Shown here: positions 7,684-17,255 of the stretch, piece after piece
Numbering within the stretch: position 1 is the stretch's first letter
Layout: each line of letters opens with the position of its first letter
IMG/VR virus record: IMGVR_UViG_3300025645_000060
Span: 1-64,000 of that record
Direction: 5' to 3' (one strand)
Source of the DNA: a virus
Length of the DNA stretch: 64,000 nucleotides
Translations under genes and position numbers: made by a program
Notes under the pieces: model-generated
The model's input: the letters and a program-made list of their open reading frames with translations, nothing else
Told to the model about the DNA's origin: nothing
The model's database searches: none

Positions 7684-7893
7684 TTATTTAGCATCTTCGA
7701 TAGCGTGTCTACCTCCGTTCTTTGTAAAACCGTAGATAGTGATAGCTGCTCCTGCAATAGTCTCGACTGCTGCCCAAATACCGTCTAGATTTTGATTGGC
7801 GAACTCAAAAATATCCACGAAGTTGTCTAATCCAAATAAAGTCAACACAGTACCTACCGCAGTAAGGATGTGTCTAATTGCTGATTTTGTCAT
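7684..7893 (-). CDS. Holin-like small membrane protein
   Basis: A 69-aa protein with two hydrophobic stretches, IRHILTAVGTVLTLFGL (about 5-21) and WAAVETIAGAAITIYGF (about 40-56), joined by an acidic loop, and a charged C-terminus. This size and topology resemble small class II phage holins that permeabilise the inner membrane. It is the last gene of the late operon, as expected for lysis genes, but the endolysin candidate lies elsewhere (48571-48969). The holin call is from topology only. Confidence 0.5.
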   Translation of the reverse strand: MTKSAIRHILTAVGTVLTLFGLDNFVDIFEFANQNLDGIWAAVETIAGAAITIYGFTKNGGRHAIEDAK

Positions 7894-7921
7894 AATAAAT
7901 ATATTTAATGATTAAAAAAAA

Positions 7922-8260
7922 TTATTGTTGATCTCTAATTATTATTCTGCGTTCTACCTTCCTTTTCATTTTTTTAAAACTTTTCAATTCTTCTTGTAAC
8001 TGAATAATCATATCGTCAATGTGAATTAAGTTTTCATCTAAACTTGTGTTAATTCTGTCGTAGACAATTGTCAAGCTATCTTTCAAAAATACTGCGTCTG
8101 TTTCTGCCATCGGTTTATATAACGATGTGCGTGTTATGTCGTCGTCATATTCAACTATTCTAACTTTACTTTCATCGCCAGACCCTACGATCGATATCGC
8201 ATACTGAGCCGTAGATGTAAAACTAAACGCCGCTAAAAAAATTATTAAAATTACTTTCAT
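7922..8260 (-). CDS. Exported coiled-coil protein, possible spanin
   Basis: A 112-aa protein with a signal peptide (MKVILIIFLAAFSFTSTAQ, cleavage expected before Gln19) and a C-terminal basic coiled coil (IQLQEELKSFKKMKRKVERR). There is no lipobox Cys. An exported, helical protein beside a holin-like gene could be a periplasmic spanin component bridging inner and outer membranes at lysis, or one more member of the block of secreted proteins encoded upstream. Confidence 0.5.
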   Translation of the reverse strand: MKVILIIFLAAFSFTSTAQYAISIVGSGDESKVRIVEYDDDITRTSLYKPMAETDAVFLKDSLTIVYDRINTSLDENLIHIDDMIIQLQEELKSFKKMKRKVERRIIIRDQQ

Positions 8261-8279
8261 TTGTTAAAATATTTATTGA

Positions 8280-11200
8280 TTAATTGATTCTATTTAAAAT
8301 GAGCCTTACATCATTGTATGTATAGTCAGCGTCAGTTGTACTGTCTAACTCTAAAGATATAGCATCGTTCGCCGATAGGTTCAAATGATACGTATAGGCA
8401 ATGGCTGAATTTACGTCCGCCGCTTTTATTTTTACAGACCTATCTAGTGTCCCATTTATTAAAATATTAACAGACAATATTTCGTCGGCCGTATAGCTAC
8501 CAATATTACCAGAAAAAGACACCTCCCAAATCCCAGCATTAGTAACCTCGATATCTTCGCCAGTTGTTATATCTGTGTTAGTATTAATATCTGATCCGAA
8601 TACCGCATTAAATAAAACTTGTGTCGCCGCCGTAGATGATATAGTATTCAATCCAGTTTCAGCACCACCGTAACCAGTAGCGATTAAATCTGTTTCTACG
8701 ATATGACCATCAGCATCGAACGCAGCATTTTTTGTAGCTGCGCCAACAATCCGATCTGAGATTGCCAACGACCCAGTAATCTCCACTTCCTCAGTAACAA
8801 AATCACCAAAAATTAATGGTTGGTCTTGATACATCCCGATCGCTAATTTATAATTTCCTGCGGCATCTGTTCCATCTGTATATCCTTGACGATAACCTAA
8901 CAATATCGAATTGTGCAAATTGGCTAGTTCTCCATATCCATTTTCATAGCCTATCATAATTGATCGTTTTAGTGACCCCGTGCAATTATATCCGTTCCTA
9001 AACCCATGAATGAACGCAGATTCCATATTCCCACCGACATAAGCGTTCTGGTAACCGCTTAAAAAAGTGTAATCTAAATCAGCAGTTGTGGAGTTAGCCG
9101 CATTAAAATAACCTACCGCAAAACTATAATCTGAATCTAATGCTTTTTCTGCGTTATTTCTTCCGACCATAAAGTTATGCGTCATGTCCGCAGTCGTTGT
9201 CGATAAATTTCTATCTCCAGCCAAAAATGAATATGTAATAGAACTGGCATCCGCTGCGTTCCTATAGCCACTCATAAAATTATACCCAACAGATGTGGCA
9301 TCTTGTGCATTGTAAGCACCGTTATAAAACTCATAGTAGGAGTTACCAGTGTTACTATATGCATTGTTTAGCCCAAACGCAGTACTGCCGTAAATACCTG
9401 AATTAGTGTTGTAATAGTTACTGTGACCGCTGATTGTAGCATAGTTGAGAGTAGCCGTCCCAACATAGCCGTTCCTAAACCCATTGATAAAAGAATAATC
9501 TGCATCCGTCGCAGATGGAAAGTTTTGGAGACCATTTACAAAAAGATAAGACGATGGAGTAGTCATATTCTTAAAGTTATCTAAACCATTAGAAAACGTA
9601 TAATTCAGACTTGTCGAACTTTTAAAATTACCTTGTCCTGCCGAAAAATTATAATTGCCGCTAGTTATTGCCGCCAAATTGTCTATCCCGAAATTAGTAT
9701 TAGCTAACCCGCTATCTTTTGGAAATTCTTGTGTAAAAACGCCATTCATCGCTAATGAGTTCTCAACTTCTACCCCGCCTGCCCTATTAAATGCCATTAA
9801 GTCGAATAATGATGGCGAACCAGTTGTTGCGTTGTTAGATTCTAAGTATAACTTATTCCCAATGCCGTCCAACCTAAATCTAAAACCATAGGAAAAAGTG
9901 GCACTACTATTTTCGACAAAGTTAATTTCTGCCGCTTGAGATACGTTTCCACTCCTTCCTAAAAATAAACTTGCGCCGTCTGTTCCATTTGTGTTTGTTA
10001 ATATCGTCTGACCATCTATGTGTAACTTTGCTTGCGGATTAGTATTCCCGATCCCAACATTCCCATCAGAATAAACTGCGTCTAATGGATCAGTACCATC
10101 TACAAACTTTCCATCAGCCGTAGTCAAATCTACTTCAACTAACTGACCGTTAGCGTCAAACGCTGCTGACTTTGTAGCTGCACCGCCTATTCGGTCTGAT
10201 ACGTGCAATTCTCCGTTTACCGTCAATTCATCCGTTGCAAAATCGCCATAAATTAAAGGCGTCGTCGTATTACTATTATCTATGTATAATTTGTTAGAGC
10301 CTGTTTCTAACGAACCCGCATTAAAGCCAAGATATACCCCATAATCACCAGCAGCAATCGCCCCTGAGTTATACCCAAAACAAGAGTTACCTATACCACT
10401 CGTTTTCCCCGCAAAAGAACCAACTACCGTACTAAAGTCACCGACCGAAACTGATCCCGCTTCATTCCCAATTACCACCGACCTATCTATGTCTGTGTCT
10501 CCATCACCCGCATCATATCCAATTATTACACTTTTCTCGCCAGTGGTATTAGATACCCCCGCCGATGAACCGATAAACACATTAAACCGTCCGCTTGTAT
10601 TACCTAATCCAGCCAAATAACCAATAAATGTATTATTGATCCCTGTATTAGACTGACCAGCTAAGTGACCAATTGCTAATAGACTACCACCTGTGTTGTT
10701 TTTACCCGCCCTATATCCTATCGCCGTAGACGTTCCAGCCGTACCGTTCATCAAAGCCTCAAAACCGACACCTATATTACTTGCTTGTATATTATTTGCT
10801 CCTGCATCCTCCCCGATAAATACACTCTTTGATGTATTTGCAAAATCTATATATCCGTTCCCTATGATTAGATCAGCGTATGGACTTAATCCGCTTGTAC
10901 CGATAGCTGCTTTCCCGTTAACTTCTAGATCACCTACTACATCTAAAGTTGCGCTAGGTGTGTTCGTTCCGATTCCAATATTTCCACTTGGAAACGAAAT
11001 GTCTCCAATCGCACTTCGTTCAACCCTCATAAATGTATTTGGTACATCGCTTAACACTCTATTAAATACTATATCGTTTTCTGTACTACCTTCAAACCCG
11101 ATAGAAAAACCCCTTGTTTCATTACTAGCACCCGACATCTTAAATGGATTAGAATCTATAGTTTCTGCCCTTATCTCTAGTCGTTCATCGGGTGTATTCG

Positions 11201-12503
11201 TTCCGATACCTACATAACCATCCATATAAACGGCGTCTAATGGATCAGTACCATCTACGAATTTACCGCCAGACGAACCACCATTATTTTGAACAAATTC
11301 TAATAAACCGACTATGTTAGTAGTATCTTGAATTTCATTTGTCGGATCGAAATCTGCGTCGTTTACATCATCGGTGAATGAACCGCCACTATTAGATAAC
11401 GTGACCGTTTGCCCAACTTTCGATATAGTTTGAATCTCATTCGTAATACTACCATCAACTTCCGTTTCCAAGTATCCATTGTTGTCAGCGAAAGCGTCTA
11501 CTTGTGCCTCTGTCAATTGTGTGTCTGTATCAACAGTCTTAGTCACCGAACCTCCACCGTTCGATAAAGTAAATGTCGCTCCGTTATCTGTTAATGTCTG
11601 TAATTCATTTGATATGCTACCATCGACTTCTGTTTCCAGGTATCCATTATTGTCAGCATAAGCGTCTACTTGAGCCTCTGATAATTGTGTGTCTGTGTTA
11701 TCCAAATAGGGTTCTAAATCTACTGAATTGCCATTTTCAATCATTAGCCAATCACTGACTATATCTATCATCTGATCATCTGTGCCGCTATCATCTAAAC
11801 TCGATAGATCAATAAAATGCGTCGTAGTATTATCACTTAATGATAATTTTAGGATGTTATCCAATCCAAAAGAATGGACATCGAATCCCTGTAACTCGTT
11901 AGTTGAATCTAGATCATTATCTATACTTATGTGATAATTCCCACTAGTGTCTGTTCCTATTCCATCCGCTATACTATTGTTTTGCACAAAATCTAATAAC
12001 CCAACTATTTCGTTTGTGTCTTGGATTTCATTATTTGGGTCGAAATCTGCATCATTTGGCGATGTAATATATCCAGCCCCATTAGTTAATTGATTGTTGT
12101 TCGTGGGTATAATAGGTAGGTTAGTCAAATCATTATAGTCTTTATCCCATGCCGAATATATAGGGTCGGTTTCAAAGGCATTAACTTCTGCTTGACTCAG
12201 TTGGCTATCATCATCGCCATCTGCTATATCTGTAGGTATACCAACTATAGTAGCCCATAACGTAGAGCCTCCGATCTCTACCCATTTAACAGATCCTTTG
12301 TAGTAAACGGCATCCTCACTGACAATATATGCTATATGACCATCATACACAAATGGTATAGTAGCAGTATCCGCTAATGTATTTATTTTTGCCCTTAAAT
12401 CAAGCGGAGAAGAAATATTAGCTTCAAAGCTAGTGTTTATTGTAATTTGACTACTAGCAGAAATTGCAAGTAAAGTTAATGCTAAACATAATGTATATCT
12501 CAT
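8280..12503 (-). CDS. Giant secreted adhesin-like / tail-fibre protein (1407 aa)
   Basis: It begins with a signal peptide (MRYTLCLALTLLAISASSQ, cleavage before Gln). Residues about 30-150 are nearly the same as in the next upstream gene. Then come two copies of a repeat (TDTQLTEAQVDAFADNNGYLETE), a region of YadA-head-like repeats of the form IGxxAGxxNTxG (about 560-770), a second repetitive region rich in GYxN/GxxN motifs (about 980-1240), and a C-terminal beta domain (about 1300-1407). The repeats suggest a trimeric beta-roll stalk that binds surfaces. Position suggests a fibre; the signal peptide suggests export through Sec. Both cannot be simply true unless the protein is displayed on the cell, which is unusual for a phage. 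Confidence 0.7.
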   Translation of the reverse strand: MRYTLCLALTLLAISASSQITINTSFEANISSPLDLRAKINTLADTATIPFVYDGHIAYIVSEDAVYYKGSVKWVEIGGSTLWATIVGIPTDIADGDDDSQLSQAEVNAFETDPIYSAWDKDYNDLTNLPIIPTNNNQLTNGAGYITSPNDADFDPNNEIQDTNEIVGLLDFVQNNSIADGIGTDTSGNYHISIDNDLDSTNELQGFDVHSFGLDNILKLSLSDNTTTHFIDLSSLDDSGTDDQMIDIVSDWLMIENGNSVDLEPYLDNTDTQLSEAQVDAYADNNGYLETEVDGSISNELQTLTDNGATFTLSNGGGSVTKTVDTDTQLTEAQVDAFADNNGYLETEVDGSITNEIQTISKVGQTVTLSNSGGSFTDDVNDADFDPTNEIQDTTNIVGLLEFVQNNGGSSGGKFVDGTDPLDAVYMDGYVGIGTNTPDERLEIRAETIDSNPFKMSGASNETRGFSIGFEGSTENDIVFNRVLSDVPNTFMRVERSAIGDISFPSGNIGIGTNTPSATLDVVGDLEVNGKAAIGTSGLSPYADLIIGNGYIDFANTSKSVFIGEDAGANNIQASNIGVGFEALMNGTAGTSTAIGYRAGKNNTGGSLLAIGHLAGQSNTGINNTFIGYLAGLGNTSGRFNVFIGSSAGVSNTTGEKSVIIGYDAGDGDTDIDRSVVIGNEAGSVSVGDFSTVVGSFAGKTSGIGNSCFGYNSGAIAAGDYGVYLGFNAGSLETGSNKLYIDNSNTTTPLIYGDFATDELTVNGELHVSDRIGGAATKSAAFDANGQLVEVDLTTADGKFVDGTDPLDAVYSDGNVGIGNTNPQAKLHIDGQTILTNTNGTDGASLFLGRSGNVSQAAEINFVENSSATFSYGFRFRLDGIGNKLYLESNNATTGSPSLFDLMAFNRAGGVEVENSLAMNGVFTQEFPKDSGLANTNFGIDNLAAITSGNYNFSAGQGNFKSSTSLNYTFSNGLDNFKNMTTPSSYLFVNGLQNFPSATDADYSFINGFRNGYVGTATLNYATISGHSNYYNTNSGIYGSTAFGLNNAYSNTGNSYYEFYNGAYNAQDATSVGYNFMSGYRNAADASSITYSFLAGDRNLSTTTADMTHNFMVGRNNAEKALDSDYSFAVGYFNAANSTTADLDYTFLSGYQNAYVGGNMESAFIHGFRNGYNCTGSLKRSIMIGYENGYGELANLHNSILLGYRQGYTDGTDAAGNYKLAIGMYQDQPLIFGDFVTEEVEITGSLAISDRIVGAATKNAAFDADGHIVETDLIATGYGGAETGLNTISSTAATQVLFNAVFGSDINTNTDITTGEDIEVTNAGIWEVSFSGNIGSYTADEILSVNILINGTLDRSVKIKAADVNSAIAYTYHLNLSANDAISLELDSTTDADYTYNDVRLILNRIN

Positions 12504-12504
12504 A

Positions 12505-14382
12505 TTATTCCTTAAATTGGTAACTACCGTTGGCAGTTGTTAAATTATTAAGTTTGTATAAAGTGTAGTCGTGAGTCCAATTATTAACCAAACCACTACT
12601 ACTCACACTTATAGTTGTCTTTGTGAAAGACGATCTAATCTCAAAGCCATTGGGGTCTAAAATACTACTAAGATCGTCATCAGACCAAGCGGTAGGAGTT
12701 AAATAGTATATATAAGCATTACTTCCACTTATTGTCACAGTTTTATTACCCTCTGTAGCTACAAGTTTTGTCAAGTCTGCATACGGATCGCCACTACTAT
12801 TATAGTCCGTTGAACTCATCCCATAAATCACTGGGTAAACCCCTCTCACCGTTCTTGAGCTACTTGTTGTATTGCCACTATCCCCATTTCTCGTCCAATC
12901 TTGGTTAGCTTGGAAAGTGTAAGTCGTTACCGCTGTAGGGGCAAATGTCTCACTATGTGAAAAGGTAGTATTCGAGCCAAAAGTAGAAACTACTACTCCG
13001 CTTCGTTTTACCTCTCCATTTGACAATGTAGAACCGCCTAAGTTAGTTACCGTTCCACTATAAGAAATTGATTGGCTTGTTCCTATCTCATAGGTTGCGC
13101 TTGTTCCAGAAAATGAGATTGTTGTCTGAGGGTTCTCAACATACCACCAATCTAACCACCCATCAACAGTACTAGTGCCTAACACTGCTCCAACCTCTGG
13201 CACTCTCAATATGGCTCTATCGCCATCAAAAGCCCCACCACTTCCATATGTCTCAACGAACTCTTGTAGTCCATCTATATTAGATGTGTCTTGAATTTCA
13301 TTTGTGGGATCAAAGTCAGCGTCATTTACTGCATCTGTATACGAACCGCCTCCATCTGACAATGTAACTGTAGAGCCAACTTTACTGATCGTTTGTAACT
13401 CATTCGTAACACTCCCATCCACCTCAGATTCTAAGTAACCATTATTATCTGCAAATGCATCTACTTGTGCCTCAGTTAGTTGCGTGTCGGTGTCTACGGT
13501 TTTTACTATAGTACCTCCCCCATCAGATAACGTAAATGTTGCACCGCCATCTGTTAAAGTTTGTAATTCGTTACTAATGCTTCCATCAACTTCTGTTTCC
13601 AGGTAACCATTGTTATCTGCGAAAGCATCTACTTGCGCTTCGGTCAATTGAGTATTAGTGTCTACTGTTTTTGTAACTGTTCCACCACCATCAGATAATG
13701 TAAATGTTGCCCCGACATCTGTCAATGTTTGAATTTCATTGTCAATGCTACCATCGACCTCCGTTAATAAATAGCCATTATTACCAGCATAAGCATCTAC
13801 TTGTGCCTCTGACAATTGGGTATCTGTATCTACTGTTTTTGTAACTGAGCCACCGCCATCAGATAACGTAAATGTCGCACCAACATCTGTTAATGTTTGT
13901 AATTCATTTGTAGGATCAAAATCTGCATCATTCGGTGACGTAATAAATCCACTATCATTAACTAATTCACTTGTATTAGATGGTATGATTGGTAAGTTAG
14001 TCAAATCATTATAGTCTTTATCCCATGCCGAATATATAGGGTCGGTTTCAAAGGCATTAACTTCTGCTTGGCTCAGTTGGCTATCATCATCGCCATCTGC
14101 TATATCTGTAGGTATACCAACTATAGTAGCCCACTCCGCTACACCTCCTACTTCAATCCATTTAACTGAATTTTTGAAATATAAAACATCTTCACTTACT
14201 ACATAAGCTATACTACCATCATACACAAATGGTATAGTCGCAGTATCTGCTAATGTGTTTATTTTAGACCTCAAATCTAAAGGCGCCGCAATGTTTGGTT
14301 TAAAATTAGTATTTACTGTAATTTGCGATGCAGCAAACTGCGCAATAAATAATCCTAAAAAAATCAATATTGTATTCTTCAT
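12505..14382 (-). CDS. Secreted repeat protein with tail-type C-terminal domain (625 aa)
   Basis: Signal peptide MKNTILIFLGLFIAQFAASQ, then an N-terminal domain shared with the 1407-aa protein, then three full copies plus a partial copy of a 56-aa repeat (about residues 159-350; each copy has LQTLTDxGATFTLSDGGG and TQLxEAQVDA). The C-terminal 250 residues match the C-terminal half of the next upstream protein (PVIYGMSSTDYN; YIYYLTPTAWSDDDLSSIL; GLVNNWTHDYTLYKLNNLTTA), probably a receptor- or ligand-binding domain. The gap to the downstream gene is 1 bp and to the upstream gene 1 bp. Confidence 0.68.
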   Translation of the reverse strand: MKNTILIFLGLFIAQFAASQITVNTNFKPNIAAPLDLRSKINTLADTATIPFVYDGSIAYVVSEDVLYFKNSVKWIEVGGVAEWATIVGIPTDIADGDDDSQLSQAEVNAFETDPIYSAWDKDYNDLTNLPIIPSNTSELVNDSGFITSPNDADFDPTNELQTLTDVGATFTLSDGGGSVTKTVDTDTQLSEAQVDAYAGNNGYLLTEVDGSIDNEIQTLTDVGATFTLSDGGGTVTKTVDTNTQLTEAQVDAFADNNGYLETEVDGSISNELQTLTDGGATFTLSDGGGTIVKTVDTDTQLTEAQVDAFADNNGYLESEVDGSVTNELQTISKVGSTVTLSDGGGSYTDAVNDADFDPTNEIQDTSNIDGLQEFVETYGSGGAFDGDRAILRVPEVGAVLGTSTVDGWLDWWYVENPQTTISFSGTSATYEIGTSQSISYSGTVTNLGGSTLSNGEVKRSGVVVSTFGSNTTFSHSETFAPTAVTTYTFQANQDWTRNGDSGNTTSSSRTVRGVYPVIYGMSSTDYNSSGDPYADLTKLVATEGNKTVTISGSNAYIYYLTPTAWSDDDLSSILDPNGFEIRSSFTKTTISVSSSGLVNNWTHDYTLYKLNNLTTANGSYQFKE

Positions 14383-14383
14383 A

Positions 14384-15568
14384 TTATCTGTTATATATGT
14401 ATGCTGCTCCAGATGCAGTAGTTAAATTATTTAATTTATATAGCTTATAATCTTGCGTCCAGTTATTAACTAAGCCTGTACTTGTAACACTTACGTCATA
14501 AGCAGTGAATGATGGCGTAACATCAAATCCGTTAGCGTCTATAATGCTATTTACAGTGTAGTCACTCCAGCTTTTAGGTATTAAGATGTAAATATACTCA
14601 TTTGTTCCTGTCATTGTTAATCCAGTTTGGTTTCCTTCTGAAATAATCCTCTTAGACCAAATACTGTACGGAACTGAACCTCCATTGTAGACTGTAGCAC
14701 TCATTCCCCATAACACAGGATGAACACTACTAACTGACCTTGAAGCCGTTGCCGTACCGCTACTAGACCCTCCAGCCGCACATATACTACCAGTGTTATT
14801 CCATGCAGCAGAGGCACTGTAGGTCTTATACTGTGCTGTTGTTGGAGCAAAAGTTATAGCTTTACTGTAAGATATACCACTCCATGGCGTAGCGTCAACC
14901 AACTGCGTTGTAATAGTGTAGTCGCACACATTTGTCAATGTTCCAGATAGTGTATAATTATTTGACGTTCCCACCTCTACAACAGTAGGTGAAAAATAAT
15001 TCATAGTCAATGTTGGGTTGGTTGCGTTGCCGATGTAGTGCCAATCCAACCATTCTCTAAATGTAGTAGCTTCAAAATTATCGCCTATGTCCATTACCCT
15101 TGAGATAACTCTATCTCCATTATATAGGCTATCCATACCGCCCCCTCCTCCTAAACTCCTATAGTAAGAATCTATACACTGACGGTCACTATCAGTAATA
15201 CCACTAATTAGGTGAGAAACTAAACTTTCAGTTTCTTGAAGTATGGCACAAACTCCTGTATTCAACGTAGTGTTCCCTCCTTTGTGTAGTTTTAATGTAA
15301 TCTCATTGGCGAACAATGATACAAGTTCGGTAACTTCATACCTCTGGCAATTTTTCCATACAACTATATTCATTGTCTCAGACAAGTCTGTCCCAATAAA
15401 GTTGTTACTGAAGTCGGTAATTAGAAAAGTTGCTGTTATTGTATCATTGGATTCTGAAGGAGAGGTCGTGATCTGACCTTGAAATCCCGCTAATGGGATT
15501 ACTGTTTGAGCATAACTGCAAACACTAGTTGTGAATACTGCTAGCATCAATATCAATATCTTATTCAT
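14384..15568 (-). CDS. Secreted protein with tail-type C-terminal domain (394 aa)
   Basis: Signal peptide MNKILILMLAVFTTSVCSYAQ, a short N-terminal beta domain (about 25-140, like the Ig-like domain of upper-baseplate proteins: ITATFLITDFS), a Gly-rich linker (GGGGGM), then the C-terminal domain shared with the 625-aa protein (VLWGMSATVYNGGS; YIYILIPKSWSDYTVNSII; LYKLNNLTTA). The repeated combination of a constant C-terminal module with different N-termini suggests module exchange between neighbouring genes. Confidence 0.65.
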   Translation of the reverse strand: MNKILILMLAVFTTSVCSYAQTVIPLAGFQGQITTSPSESNDTITATFLITDFSNNFIGTDLSETMNIVVWKNCQRYEVTELVSLFANEITLKLHKGGNTTLNTGVCAILQETESLVSHLISGITDSDRQCIDSYYRSLGGGGGMDSLYNGDRVISRVMDIGDNFEATTFREWLDWHYIGNATNPTLTMNYFSPTVVEVGTSNNYTLSGTLTNVCDYTITTQLVDATPWSGISYSKAITFAPTTAQYKTYSASAAWNNTGSICAAGGSSSGTATASRSVSSVHPVLWGMSATVYNGGSVPYSIWSKRIISEGNQTGLTMTGTNEYIYILIPKSWSDYTVNSIIDANGFDVTPSFTAYDVSVTSTGLVNNWTQDYKLYKLNNLTTASGAAYIYNR

Positions 15569-15587
15569 ACCTTATGTTTATTTTAAA

Positions 15588-16901
15588 TTACGACCTTCCC
15601 CCTATATTTATTTCAGTAGTGAGTTCTGCTGTTATGTCATTAGGATTGCTCATGTTAGCCACTTGTATCTTAACGTAATCATTTAGATCTAATACTACCC
15701 TAGCAGGAAAAGAATAAAACGCTACATCTCTACCTCCAGATAGATTATTGACAACCTTCTGCACAGATTTATAATCTACAAAAGTACTAGCAGAATCATC
15801 CCATACTACTATCTTCACTCGTATATCGTCATTCGCTACACTATCAAAAGTTCCAGTAATAAATACGTTATAATCTCTTGGAGTGTCACCTAAATGTCTC
15901 AATTGTCCATTAGCAGGACTGTCGAAATGGGACAATGACGATGTATCAAAAGTTCCAGCTAAATCAACAAAAGTTCCTTGTGTGCTTATTTCTGTAGCGA
16001 CTTCTGACGAAACGGTAAGTGTTCCTCCGACAAACGTATTGTGTATACCAATATTATCTTTCCATATACTCTTTGGGTCAGTAGCATCAATATTAGGAGT
16101 TATATTGGTGTCAGTGGAATCTAAAACTCCGTTTCTTGTAATAATGCAACCTGTCAATTGCAATGTAGAGGTATTTATAATATTCGCTGGTGAAAAGTCG
16201 AAAAAAGACACACTAGCATTCAGATCTACATTTTGATTAGTTCTAAATCTAGAAGCCATTGTAAATGTACCTCCAGCTTTATAAAGCGAATAATTACCAT
16301 CGGATAACCCTCTGACTATACAAGTGTCTATGAAGTAACCACCGACCCACTCACCGTCTAACGTGAGTTCTGGTGTCCCTCCAAACCTTCCAGTACCAGA
16401 TTCTAACCCTTGTCTATAATTGAAGATAGTACCTAATGATGTACAGTTGTTCCAGTTTATTCTAGAGACTTCGATAGCACCAAATCCAGTATTACTAGAT
16501 AAGTCATACACTTGAGATGATGCTCCAGACACATCTACATAAAAGTCACTTAGGAGTACATTTCCAGATCCTCCTACTGGCGAAGTGAACAAAGTATAGT
16601 TGTCTTCCGTAGACACTAAACCAGAAACATCGAAATTGTATCCACTGATATACAATCCTCCTACTGGCACTTCAATGGAAGTAGATCCCATGTCAATAAC
16701 GCCATCCAAGAAGTATTCCTTAGTGCTGTCTATAGTTCCAAAATCGGAGGCTTGTTTAACTATTACTCTATTGTCCAAAACAATAGTCTCTTCTGGATTA
16801 GATTCCTCTCCAACAATTACATTTACGCAGCTTGTTATTTCAGAAACTACAACCTCCATGTTTTGGCTTGTCTCTTCTATTATTATTATTAACTCACTCA
16901 T
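15588..16901 (-). CDS. Tail-associated beta-rich structural protein (437 aa)
   Basis: No signal peptide. Long central stretch of short beta strands and Asn/Gly turns (about 60-330: IDMGSTSIEVPVGGLYISGY, NTSTLQLTGCIITRNGV), suggesting a beta-helix or beta-solenoid, then a C-terminal strand-rich domain (VFITGTFDSVANDDIRVKI) like small beta-sandwich trimer domains of phage appendages. Likely part of the tail tip. It overlaps the upstream Ig-like gene by 4 bp (ATGA). Confidence 0.58.
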   Translation of the reverse strand: MSELIIIIEETSQNMEVVVSEITSCVNVIVGEESNPEETIVLDNRVIVKQASDFGTIDSTKEYFLDGVIDMGSTSIEVPVGGLYISGYNFDVSGLVSTEDNYTLFTSPVGGSGNVLLSDFYVDVSGASSQVYDLSSNTGFGAIEVSRINWNNCTSLGTIFNYRQGLESGTGRFGGTPELTLDGEWVGGYFIDTCIVRGLSDGNYSLYKAGGTFTMASRFRTNQNVDLNASVSFFDFSPANIINTSTLQLTGCIITRNGVLDSTDTNITPNIDATDPKSIWKDNIGIHNTFVGGTLTVSSEVATEISTQGTFVDLAGTFDTSSLSHFDSPANGQLRHLGDTPRDYNVFITGTFDSVANDDIRVKIVVWDDSASTFVDYKSVQKVVNNLSGGRDVAFYSFPARVVLDLNDYVKIQVANMSNPNDITAELTTEINIGGRS

Positions 16902-17233
16902 ATGCTTACATCTTTTAGTACATTAATTTCTCCGTTCACTATAGTTGAAATAACGCCATTGGAATAGGTTATTTCTATATCGTAATCATAACAGCCTGCT
17001 ACACTAAACACAAATGGCTCTAACGTAAAAACTCCAGTAGTGGGATCGGACACTGCAATCCCACTGCCTATTGTCTTTGCAATCAGCAATTTGCCCCTCT
17101 TGAACGCTACTTTTATTGCAGCCCCTGTTAAGTCCACAGGAGCGTCTGGAGTAACTGTTTTTACAGTAAAGTCTGTACTTGGCATTGTGTCTCCTCTTGG
17201 AATGTCCTTGAAGTTATATTTTCCTATGCTCAT
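16898..17233 (-). CDS. BppU-like Ig-fold baseplate domain protein (111 aa)
   Basis: The sequence follows the N-terminal domain of upper baseplate proteins: 'IPRGDTMPSTDFTVKTVTPDAPVDLTGAAIKVAFKRG' then 'GVFTLEPFVFSVAGCYDYDIEIT'. RGDT followed by DLTGA is the recognisable pattern. It probably attaches receptor-binding parts to the tail tip. It overlaps the next gene by 4 bp. Confidence 0.68.
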   Translation of the reverse strand: MSIGKYNFKDIPRGDTMPSTDFTVKTVTPDAPVDLTGAAIKVAFKRGKLLIAKTIGSGIAVSDPTTGVFTLEPFVFSVAGCYDYDIEITYSNGVISTIVNGEINVLKDVSI

Positions 17234-17255
17234 CTTTTTATATTGTTTTGGTTAT

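Noticed and set aside
10693-11217. 174-codon plus-strand frame antisense to the 1407-aa gene
   Set aside because: Pro/Ile-rich composition typical of a shadow of a repetitive gene; no promoter or neighbours on that strand.
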